Shown here: one piece after another, positions 46,102 through 54,669 of the stretch
Layout: every line of letters begins with the position of its first letter
Numbering within the stretch: position 1 is the first letter of the stretch
Translations under genes and position numbers: made by a program
Notes under the pieces: generated by a model
The model's database searches: none
Told to the model about the DNA's origin: nothing
Seen by the model: the letters and a program-made list of their open reading frames with translations, nothing else
Assembly (NCBI GenBank): GCA_018402565.1
Contig: JAGYIQ010000002.1
Span: 186,001-250,000 of the forward strand
Source of the DNA: Pirellulaceae bacterium
Lineage (GTDB): Bacteria > Planctomycetota > Planctomycetia > Pirellulales > Pirellulaceae
Direction: 5' to 3'
DNA: 64,000 nucleotides

Positions 46102-47655
46102 TTATTTTCGTTTGGGATTGGGATTCGGCATTAAATCTCCAAGTACACAATTTACACCTTTTTCGTCTAAACCGGTAATCGTGCCATGGTAAGGATTATT
46201 TTCGGTTCGACGTGTTGGGATTACATCTCCGCCTGCCTTACGCACGTCACCGACTGTCGTCGTTCAAATTTGCCCATGCGGAAGCTCTGCAGCAAGTTCT
46301 TCAATTGTTTTTCCAGGTTGAACGCTGACCGATGTGCCTTTAACCGTTCCGAGACCGGGCTCCTCAAACGTATCGATTCTGACGTTTTTCCGCCCTTTAC
46401 AACTTTAGTATCGTCGGGGAATATGTTCAACATCCCGCGCCGAGCTCTAGCTCCTTTCGGCTGGGGGGCGAGTTCGGTCCAATGTTTGATTCGCGGTTTA
46501 GGTTTCAGCACCTTTGCGATGAACTCCCCAATGCTTTTTAACCCGCTCCTGATACCAGTTGGTGGCGAGACGCCGATTGTGCTCTCTAGCACTGCGTCTT
46601 TGGCAGTATCTCCAGCTTCTTTCAGAACGATCGCACCAAGGCCATACCAGCCAAAAGTGCTGACTCCGTAAGTGATTCCGGCTCCGCCAAGCGAGACCCC
46701 CGCGATGCCAAAGGACCCTAACTTGGCCCAAGTCAACCATAAATCGACGAAATCATGCGGTTGTTTAGACTCATATGAGAACAAGTAATCCTCGTACTTC
46801 AGGTTCGAGAATTCTTGAGTGTTTTGCGCTTGGTAGGTTCCTGTCCAACCGCCCAGCTTTGAACAAGCTTTCCTACAACAATCATCCAGGACGCGGTTAC
46901 ATTCAACTTGAACGTCCGTCGTGCTTCCGAAAACATCCCCATCTAACCAACCGGAATAACAGCGACACCTGACGGTTTGCAGGCCACTTGGATCGACGTA
47001 ATTGACGTCTATGTAACCCCGATACAAACTCATTCCGTCCACAAAACCCGCTGGATCACGTCGTAGGAACTCACCCGTTAGCGGGTTGTAGTGGCGGGCT
47101 CGGAAGTTGATCAGGCCTGATTCTTCGTCGTGCCAGCGGTTGGTGTAGCCGACGTGGTTGCCGAAGGAGGAGGTGGTGCGGATGGTCGTGCCGTTGGGGG
47201 CGTAGATGGTGCGTTTGCCCGTCATGTCGTAGCAGTAACGCTCGACCACGTTGCCGTTGGCCAAGTCATGCAAGCCCACCACGCTCCATTGCCGATTCCG
47301 AGTCACCCCGAGTCGCTGGCCGTTGCTGCGGTGGATCATGACCAACGAGTCGATCTGGTCCGCATACACGTACTCCTGCGCGGGACTACTGGCCGCGGCT
47401 CCCGCGTTGTACTCGGCAATTAAATTTGGACCCGCATGCACATAGAGCCGATGTTCGAACGTACTGCCATTGCGAGTGATCTTCTTCCAGACTCGCAGAC
47501 CACCGACATAGCCATATTCATTAAACCCAGGCACCCCAGCCGTCGCTCCGTTTGGCGTATTGGTATTCCTGGTCCGCCCCGCATCATCCCACGACGCGGT
47601 GACGTTGCTCGGCGGCCTCGTTGTGTTCTCGTAAGGCAGCCAGGTGGGCCGAAGG
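46102..47655 (-). pseudogene. Rhs C-terminal tip with decayed toxin domain
   Basis: The Rhs core end is clear: YGYVGGLRVWKKITRNGS, EYVYADQIDSLVMIHRS, NHVGYTNRWHDEESGLINFR, ARHYNPLTGEFLRRDPAGF, then NYVDPSGL, after which the variable tip begins. The tip runs about 240 residues, with a hydrophobic segment (AKLGSFGIAGVSLGGAGITY). In one frame it ends at 46221. The better continuation shifts frame near 46391-46395 (a one-base loss in a G-run) to give RIDTFEEPGLGTVKGTSVSV, then ELAAELPHGQI. A TGA follows at 46264-46266. Past it the same frame continues TTTVGDVRKAGGDVIPTRRT, then ENNPYHGTITGL, to a stop at 46102. So the toxin carries two disabling lesions. The 5' end is cut by the element at 47656. 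Confidence 0.8.
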
Positions 47656-47803
47656 TAGCAGGTACTCTCCGAGTGCCGTCCGTCAATTGCTGGAAGTCTG
47701 GAAACGCGAGTTATCAGCGTCCCGCTACGAGGCGATCAAACTCGTTGCCGAGGTTTGTTTTGGGGCGGCGTTTTGGCGGACGGCACTCGGAGAGTGCCTG
47801 CTA
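47656..47803. mobile_element. 148-bp MITE-like element with 27-bp inverted ends
   Basis: The left end tagcaggtactctccgagtg and its extension to 47682 match the right end (47777-47803, ending gtgcctgcta) as inverted copies with one or two mismatches. The inside has no gene. It cuts the Rhs frame: LPYENTTRPPSNVTASWD is readable just to its left but nothing Rhs-like lies to its right. No transposase is present, so it would move in trans. Confidence 0.7.
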
Positions 47804-48150
47804 CTAGGGTGCCCCGCACTTCGGCAGTGGTTCAGACCGGCGGGTCGTCGTTTGCTATCGGGCCCAGCCGGTAGGTGAACCGCGAGAGGAGGGAAGGACG
47901 CAGAGAAATCCAACCGCCCCGATAGCTGTGTGAACTGGCAAAGTTGGCTGTTGTTTTTCACCCACTTTGGGCTTGTGGGACCCCTGTTTTCTGGATTAGT
48001 GACGATTAGTGTCGATTAGTGTTCCACCCGCCTTCCGAGTTAACCAGCACTGGAAATTTTCCGAGGAATCCAGTAGCAACACGGTCGGCTTTGGACTGAG
48101 CCTTGCCTAGTCGCTTGATGTTGGGTTCTGTTTGCCACAAACGTGAATGG
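47804..48150. other. non-coding stretch between the MITE-like element and the right repeat arm
   Basis: No gene is seen. At about 47872-47915 there is a phrase (gaaccgcgagagg, then aaggacgcagagaaa) that matches the start of each 180-bp repeat at 53.3-54.5 kb. A short gattagtg repetition lies at about 47995-48020. Confidence 0.5.
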
Positions 48151-50690
48151 CGGTGTGACCAAGGGGCAACGAGCCTTCTTTTTGGTGATTGCGGGGGCGG
48201 TCTCGCTGCCAAACTTTCGGTCCCACGGGTGAACCCGCGGGGGCCGGAATGTAGACCAGCAGCCTTCTGCTGGTTTGAAGCTAGAATTGGCTGTCATAAA
48301 TGCAAACGGTTGGAACCACGCGCTGGAGTAGGAAACGGTTGTCGCTGAAGCCGAAGGTGAGCGGATGTGACCAAGGGGCAACGATCCTTCCTTTTGATTA
48401 TTGGGGGGGGCTTTCTCGCTGCCAAACTTTCGGTCCCACGGGTGAACCCGCGGGGGCCGGAATGTAGACCAGCAGCCCTCTGCTGGTTTGAAGCGAGAAT
48501 TGGCTGTCATAAATGCAAACGGCTGGAACCACGCGCTGGAGTAGGAAACGGTTGTCGCTGAAGCCGAAGGTGGGCGGATGTGACCAAGGGGCAACGATCC
48601 TTCCTTTTGATTATTGGGGGGAGCGGTCTAGCTACCCAAACTTTCGCTCCGGCGGGGTAAACCCACCGGGGGCGGTGTGGCCAAGGGGTGACGAGCCTTC
48701 TTTTTGATCATTGGGGGGGAGGGGTGGTAGCCGGTCAGTCATCGCCCCATCGGCACGAGGCCGAAGGTGGCGATGTGGCCAAGGGGCAACGATCCTTCTT
48801 TTTGATCATTGGGGGGAAGGCTTTCTCGCTGCCAAACTTTCGGTCCCACGGGTGAACCCGCGGGGGCCGTGTGACCAAGATGCAAAGCTCCATCTTTTTG
48901 CGACCGTGGAGCAGGTGTGGTAGCCGGTCAGTCATTTGGCGGAGTTTCTCCATGGCGCCCTCCGCCTAAAGGCGGGACTACGAGCGGGGCCGCCTAGCCG
49001 CGAGACGTGACCAATGGAAACGTTCAGGGCCGGTCTAACGAAGGCTTACCGAAGCGAGGTCCCGCCGCTCGTAGTTCCGCCTTCAGGCGGTCGCCCTCCG
49101 TACCCTATTCGCCCTATGCCTAAAAGTGGGATGACGAGCGATGCCAGCGGCCCCAACGACCTTGTGTCGTTGGACCGAAAGTTTGACAGGCTAGAAGGCT
49201 GACGGCGTGCGGTTTGGGCGGTCGAGTGCCACGTTGGTTTAGCTGCTCAATCTCCACCGAGACCGCAATTGGGGGAGGTGTGTTTTGAGTAGCCTGGAGT
49301 TGTACGCATGGTATGGCAGTGAGTGGCCGCGAGGCGATGTTTCACCGCAGAGTGTTTCTGGCGGTGTGACCAAGGGGCAACGATCCTTCTTTTTGATCAT
49401 TGTGGGGGACGCTGGTAGCCGGTCAGTCATCGCCCCATCGGCACGAGGCCGACGGTGGCGGTGTGACCAAGGGGCAACGATCCTTCTTTTTGATCATTGT
49501 GGGAGGGCTTTCTCGCTGCCAAACTTTCGGTCCCACGGGTGAACCCGCGGGGGCCGTGTGACCAAGGGGCGAAGTGCCTTCTTTTTGATTGTTGAGGGGG
49601 GCGATTCTAGCTACCCAAACTTTCGCTCCGGCGGGATAAACCCACCGGGGGCGGTGTGACCAAGGGGTCAAGAGTCTTTTTTTTGATTATTGTGGGGGGG
49701 GCTTTCTCGCTGCCAAACTTTCGGTCCCACGGGTGAACCCGCGGGGGCCGTGTGGCCAAGGGGCAAAGATCCTTCTTTTTGCGACCGTGGGGCAGGTGTG
49801 GTAGCTGGTCAGTCATTTGGCGGAGTTTTTTTCATACCGACTTCCGCCTAAAGGCGGGACTACGAGCGGGGCCGCTTCGATGTGGAACGAGATCATTTGG
49901 CGAGGTTGCCTGGGAGGGCATTTTTTATTTTGCGGGGTTTTTCCATAGCGCATTCCGCCTAAAGGCGGGACTACAAGCGGGGCCAACTCGCCGCGAGACG
50001 TGACCAATGGATACGTTCAGGGCCGGTCTAGAGAAGGCACAGTGAAGCGAGGTCCCGCCGCTCGTAGTTCCGCCTTTAGGCGGTCGCCCTCCGTACCCTA
50101 TTCGCCCTATGCCTAAAAGTGGGATGACGAGCGATGCCAGCGGCCCCAATGACCTTGTGTCGTTGGACCGAAAGTTTGACAGGCTAGAGGGCGACGGCGT
50201 GCGGTTTGGGCGGTCGAGTGCCACGCGGGTTTAGCTGCTCAAGGTCCACCGAGACCGCAATTGGGGTTGTGTTTTGAGTAGCCTGGAGTTGTACGCATGG
50301 TATGGCAGTGAGTGGCCGCGAGTCGATGTTTCACCGCAGAGTGTTTCTGGCGGTGTGGCCAAGGGGCAACGATCCTTCTTTTTGATCATTGTGGGGGACG
50401 CTGGTAGCCGGTCAGTCATCGCCCCGCCGGCATGAAGCCGACGGTGGCGATGTGACCAAGGGGCAAAGAGCCTTCTTTTTGATTATTGGGGGAGGGTGGT
50501 AGCCGATCAGTCATCGCCCCGCCGGCATGAAGCCGACGGTGGCGATGTGACCAAGGGGCAACGAGCCTTCTTTTTGATTATCTGGGGGGGCGGTCTCGCT
50601 GCCAAACTTTCGGTCCCACGGGTGAACCCGCGGGGGCCGTGTGACCAAGCGGCAACGGGCCTTCTTTTTTGGGTGTTTACTGGGGAGGGG
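48151..50690 (-). repeat. right arm: inverted array of about 15 hairpin units of about 96 bp, with insertions
   Basis: The same unit as in the left arm appears here in the opposite orientation: gtgaccaaggggcaac at about 48155, 48366, 48579, 48676, 48774, 48867, 49353, 49460, 49556, 49655, 49748, 50354, 50450, 50545 and 50640. Within runs the spacing is 93-99 bp. Between runs lie two 211-bp duplicated blocks (48155-48578) and two copies of a block of about 480 bp (about 48955-49440 and 49940-50432). Other short repeats also occur, including the cgctcgtagt...cgccttt/aggcgg phrase around 48965, 49065, 49850, 49955 and 50060. No credible gene lies in this stretch. Confidence 0.85.
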
Positions 50691-50698
50691 CAACGACT

Positions 50699-50826
50699 GA
50701 TTCGTAGTGCCGCGGATTCGCAGTGCCGCGGATTCGCAGTGCCGCGGATTCGCAGTGTCACGGATTCGCAGTGTCACGGATTCGCAGTGTCACGGATTCG
50801 CAGTGTCACGGATTCGCGGTGCCGCT
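50699..50826. repeat. eight 16-bp units upstream of mqnA
   Basis: The unit is gattcgcagtgccgcg. The first three copies have gccgcg, the next four gtcacg, and the last is degenerate. The array ends about 110 bp before the mqnA start, so it may lie in or next to the promoter. No gene is in it. Confidence 0.85.
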
Positions 50827-50934
50827 CGAGAGCCTGCGACGGGACGGCCCGTTGTCGGTCCGGGCAATATCCGGTTCAATACCCAGCGGGGCGGAAGTTC
50901 CGCGCTCGCGACATGGCCGCTTGATTGATGACTC

Positions 50935-51738
50935 ATGAAAATTGGCGCTGTATCTTACCTGAATACGAAACCGCTGATCGAGTATTGGCGGGGACCGGCG
51001 GGCGCGTCGCTGGAGTTGGACCTACCCAGCCGCTTGGCGGATCGCTTGCGGGACCGGCACCTGGACCTGGGGCTGATTCCGGTGGCCGAGGTCCTGCAGC
51101 AGCCGGATTGGGTGGTCGTTCCTGACGCTTGCATCGCCTGCCGTGGCCCGGTCTGGAGCGTCAAGTTGATGAGCCGCGTGCCGCCGCCACGGATCGGGTC
51201 GCTGGCGTTGGACGAGGGGTCGCGGACCAGCGTCGTGCTGTGCCAGGTTTTGCTGTATCATCTGGCGGGCGTGCGGCCCGTGACGCTGCCGCTGCCGATC
51301 GACCAGGCCTGGCAGAGCGTCGAGGCGGATGCGGTTTTGGTGATCGGCGACCGCGCCATGCGGGCAGAGGCCGCTGATTTTCCCTACGTTTGGGATCTGG
51401 GGGAGGTCTGGCACGATTGGACGGGGCTGCCATTTGTCTTTGCGGTCTGGACCACGCACCAGTCCCTGATGGCGACCCGAGCGGCCGAACTTCGCGGCGT
51501 TCAGCAGTCCCTGAATGCGGCTCGGGACGAGGGATTGCGGCGGTTGGAGGAACTGGCCGACCGCTACGCCCCGGCCTATGGTCTGGGGCGGGACGAATGT
51601 CGAAAGTACTTGGGTCAGTACCTCCACTTCCGGTTTGGTCCTGCGGAACGGCGGGGCCTGCAACGTTTTCAAGAGCTGGCACGGGCCCTGCAATTTGTGC
51701 CGGCGGAGCGAGAATTGGTTTACCATGAATGCACCTAA
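50935..51738 (+). CDS. mqnA: menaquinone biosynthesis protein MqnA (chorismate dehydratase)
   Basis: This 267-residue protein begins MKIGAVSYLNTKPLIEYWRG, the family signature. It also has LPSRLADRLRDRHLDLGLIP, LDEGSRTSVVLCQVLLYHLA and VLVIGDRAMRAEA, which match the periplasmic-binding-like fold of MqnA/MqnD. It removes water from chorismate to give 3-enolpyruvylbenzoate, the first step of the futalosine menaquinone route. The mqnC start lies inside its last 14 bases, so the two are coupled. Confidence 0.9.
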   Translation: MKIGAVSYLNTKPLIEYWRGPAGASLELDLPSRLADRLRDRHLDLGLIPVAEVLQQPDWVVVPDACIACRGPVWSVKLMSRVPPPRIGSLALDEGSRTSVVLCQVLLYHLAGVRPVTLPLPIDQAWQSVEADAVLVIGDRAMRAEAADFPYVWDLGEVWHDWTGLPFVFAVWTTHQSLMATRAAELRGVQQSLNAARDEGLRRLEELADRYAPAYGLGRDECRKYLGQYLHFRFGPAERRGLQRFQELARALQFVPAERELVYHECT

Positions 51739-52972
51739 TTTAACTGCCTCGGACAATCAAACCTCCGCTATGGACCCCGTCGCGGGGCAGGGCTCGAGTG
51801 CACGAGCGACCTCGGCCCAGATCTCCGCGGTCCTAGACAAGGCACTGGCGGGCGAGCGGATCAGTCCGGCGGAGTGTCGGCAGCTGTTCGACTGCGATGA
51901 CTTGGCTCGACTGGGCGCTGTGGCCAACGCGGTCACGCTGCGGAAGCATCCCGAAAACTACCGCACCTACAACATTGACCGGAACATCAACTACACCAAC
52001 ATTTGCACGGCGGTGTGCGACTTCTGCGCTTTTTACCGCGGGCCCAAGGACCCGGAGGGTTACGTGCTGTCGCGGGAGGAGATGTACGCCAAGATCGAAG
52101 AGACGATCCAATTGGGCGGCGAGCAGCTCCTGTTGCAGGGCGGCTTGCATCCGCATTTTAAGCTGGAGTGGTACGAGGAGATGCTGAGTGACCTGCGGGC
52201 CAAGTTCCCGTCGGTCAATCTCCACGCCTTCAGTCCGCCGGAGATCTACCATTTCACGAAAGTGAACAAGCTATCGCTGCGGGAGGTCCTCAGTCGGCTC
52301 AAGGCCGCGGGCCTGGGGAGTCTCCCAGGGGGCGGCGCCGAGATCCTGGTGGACAGTGTCCGCAGCGCGATCACGCGGGGCAAGGTCATGACGGACGATT
52401 GGTTGAACGTCATGCGGGTGTGGCATGAACTGGGGGGACGCAGTTCGGCCACGATGATGTTCGGTCACGTGGAGACCTTGGACCATCGCGTCGAGCATCT
52501 GGACCGGTTGCGGCAGTTGCAGGATGAAACCGGTGGCTTCACGGCCTACATCTGTTGGACGTTCCAACCCGAGCACACCGACTTGGCTCATCTGCCGGCG
52601 GCCGGGTCCTACCAGTACCTCAAGACCTTGGCGATCTCGCGAATTTTCCTGGATAACTTTGATAACTTGCAATCCAGTTGGGTGACCCAGGGCTTGAAGA
52701 TGGGCCAGTTGTCGTTGGTGTTTGGTGCCAACGACATGGGCAGTTTGATGATCGAGGAAAATGTGGTGGCGGAGGCTGGTACGGTACACTTCTTGACCTT
52801 GGACCAGATTCGCGAATCGATCAGCGAGCTGGGGTTTGAGCCGCACCAGCGAAACGTGCATTACCAATTGTTGGATCCGGCGCGGGAAGCTGCGGCGGTG
52901 GAGGCCCACCGCGAGTGGTTGGCGCGACGTGCGGCCCAGCCCCCGACCTTGGTGACACTCGAGTCGAACTGA
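51725..52972 (+). CDS. mqnC: radical SAM cyclic dehypoxanthinyl futalosine synthase
   Basis: The protein is 415 residues from the ATG at 51725, which overlaps the mqnA end by 14 bases. The radical SAM cluster motif is CTAVCDFCAFYRG in NYTNICTAVCDFCAF. Further family segments are GGEQLLLQGGLHPHFKLEWY, LGSLPGGGAEILVDSVRS, TATMMFGHVE-type SATMMFGHVETLDHR and YICWTFQPEHTDL. These favour MqnC over MqnE, which usually has a different cluster context. It cyclises dehypoxanthine futalosine in menaquinone synthesis. The first 45 residues are a non-conserved head. Confidence 0.9.
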   Translation: MNAPNLTASDNQTSAMDPVAGQGSSARATSAQISAVLDKALAGERISPAECRQLFDCDDLARLGAVANAVTLRKHPENYRTYNIDRNINYTNICTAVCDFCAFYRGPKDPEGYVLSREEMYAKIEETIQLGGEQLLLQGGLHPHFKLEWYEEMLSDLRAKFPSVNLHAFSPPEIYHFTKVNKLSLREVLSRLKAAGLGSLPGGGAEILVDSVRSAITRGKVMTDDWLNVMRVWHELGGRSSATMMFGHVETLDHRVEHLDRLRQLQDETGGFTAYICWTFQPEHTDLAHLPAAGSYQYLKTLAISRIFLDNFDNLQSSWVTQGLKMGQLSLVFGANDMGSLMIEENVVAEAGTVHFLTLDQIRESISELGFEPHQRNVHYQLLDPAREAAAVEAHREWLARRAAQPPTLVTLESN

Positions 52973-53033
52973 GCCCTCTGCTTCCAGGCTCGGGAGATAA
53001 CCGGCTAGCGAGCGTTTGCGAATGTGTCAGAGG

Positions 53034-53293
53034 GCGGGATGATTTTTCCGTAGCGGAATGCGTCAGAGGGCTTGTTGATTTTTCCGTAGCGGAACGCGTC
53101 AAGCGTTTCGATTGAGGCGAAACCCCAGTGTTTTTGCCCGATTTCATTGAATCGGGCGGCAATTTCGCGTGCAAGTCTGGAAAAATCAACAAGCCCTCAA
53201 GCATTTCGATTGACGAGGAAACACTGTGTTTTTGCTCGATTCTCTTGAGCCGGACAACTATTTCGCGTGCAAGTCTGGAAAAATCAACCAGGC
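53034..53293. repeat. complete and partial copies of the TTGTTGATTTTTCC hairpin element
   Basis: A complete copy runs 53068-53197 with the same 18-bp inverted ends as the element at 34429-34557 and very similar interior. A left-end fragment (gatttttccgtagcgg...) lies at 53034-53067 and a diverged right part (cgcgtgcaagtctgg...) at 53198-53293. This looks like nested or tandem insertion just past mqnC. Confidence 0.8.
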
Positions 53294-53324
53294 CGCTCGG
53301 CTGGAGCATCGGTTGCCCTCGACA

Positions 53325-54527
53325 GCCCCTGCATGGCCCCGAGCCCGGTGGGGTGAACCGCGAGAGGGGGGAAGGACGCAGAGAAAAACGACTAGCGGGA
53401 GCTCGCTGCGCAGGTCACTACTTTGCGTTGGCCTGCCTGGATTGGGCGACGGAACGAGCGGCTCCTCACAGCAATACGCGCACGTGACTATTGGCTTGGG
53501 GTCACGACTGAGCGTGGTCCGAGCCTGGTGGGGTGAACCGCGAGAGGGGGGAAGGACGCAGAGAAAGACGACTAGCGGGAGCTCGCTGCGCAGGTCACTA
53601 CTTTGCGTTGGTCTGCCTGGATTGGGCGGCGGAACGAGCGGCTCCTCACAGCAATACGCGCAGGCGACTACTGGCTTGGGGTCACGACTGAGCATGGCCC
53701 CAAGCCTGGTGGGGTGAACCGCGAGAGGGGGGAAGGACGCAGAGAAAAACGACTGGCGGGAGCTCGCTGCGCAGGTCCCTGCTTGGCGTTGGTCTGCCTG
53801 GATTGGGCGACGGAACGAGCGGCTCCTCACAGCAATACCCGCAGGCGACTACTGGCTTGGGGTCACGACTGAGCATGGTCCGAGCCTGGTGGGGTGAACC
53901 GCGAGAGGGGGGGAAGGACGCAGAGAAAAACGACTAGCGGGAGCTCGCTGCGCAGGTCACTACTTTGCGTTGGTCTGCCTGGATTGGGCGACGGAACGAG
54001 CGGCTCCATACAGCAATGCCCGCAGGCGACTACTGGCTTGGGGTCACGACTGAGCATGGCCCCGAGCCCGGTGGGGTGAACCGCGAGAGGGGGGAAGGAC
54101 GCAGAGAAAAACGACGAGCGGGAGCTCGCGGCGCAGGTCCCTGCTTTGCGTTGGTCTGCCTGGATTGGGCGGCGGAACGAGCGGCTCCTCACAGCAATGC
54201 CCGCAGGCGACTACTGGCTTGGGGTCACGACTGAGCATGGCCCCGAGCCTGGTGGGGTGAACCGCGAGAGGGGGGGAAGGACGCAGAGAAAAACGACTGA
54301 CGGGATCTCGCTGCGCAGGTCCCTGCTTGGCGTTGGTCTGCCTGGATTGGGCGGCGGAACGAGCGGCCCCTCACAGCAATACGCGCAGGCGACTACTGGC
54401 TTGGGGTCACGACTGAGCATGGCCCCGAGCCCGGTGGGGTGAACCGCGAGAGGGGGGAAGGACGCAGAGAAAAACGACTAGCGGGAGCTCGCTGCGCAGG
54501 TCACTACTTTGCGTTGGTCTGCCTGGA
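53325..54527. repeat. seven tandem 180-bp repeats
   Basis: Units begin ggtggggtgaaccgcgagag at 53347, 53527, 53708, 53888, 54070, 54251 and 54433; the last is cut at about 54527. Spacings of 180-182 are mostly not multiples of three together, and frames drift, so it is not coding. Each unit holds a stem ggcttgggg/ccccgagcc. In the copy near 53700 the second arm reads ccccaagcc, changing a U.G to U-A. There is no gene between 52973 and 54669. Confidence 0.88.
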
Positions 54528-54669
54528 TCGTCGAATTATGCGGACAAAGGGCGTGAATTCGCTTTACAGCGGGATTTTACCCGGTAGAATCAGACTATAG
54601 TGGGTGATGGATGCTTAGTGGGCGGGGGTGGTTCCAGGGTTGCCTTCGTGGAATTGAGGAGGTCGGTCG

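Noticed and set aside
44365..50690. Integron attC sites
   Set aside because: The units are contiguous with no cassettes between them, and the characteristic end boxes and an integron integrase are absent.
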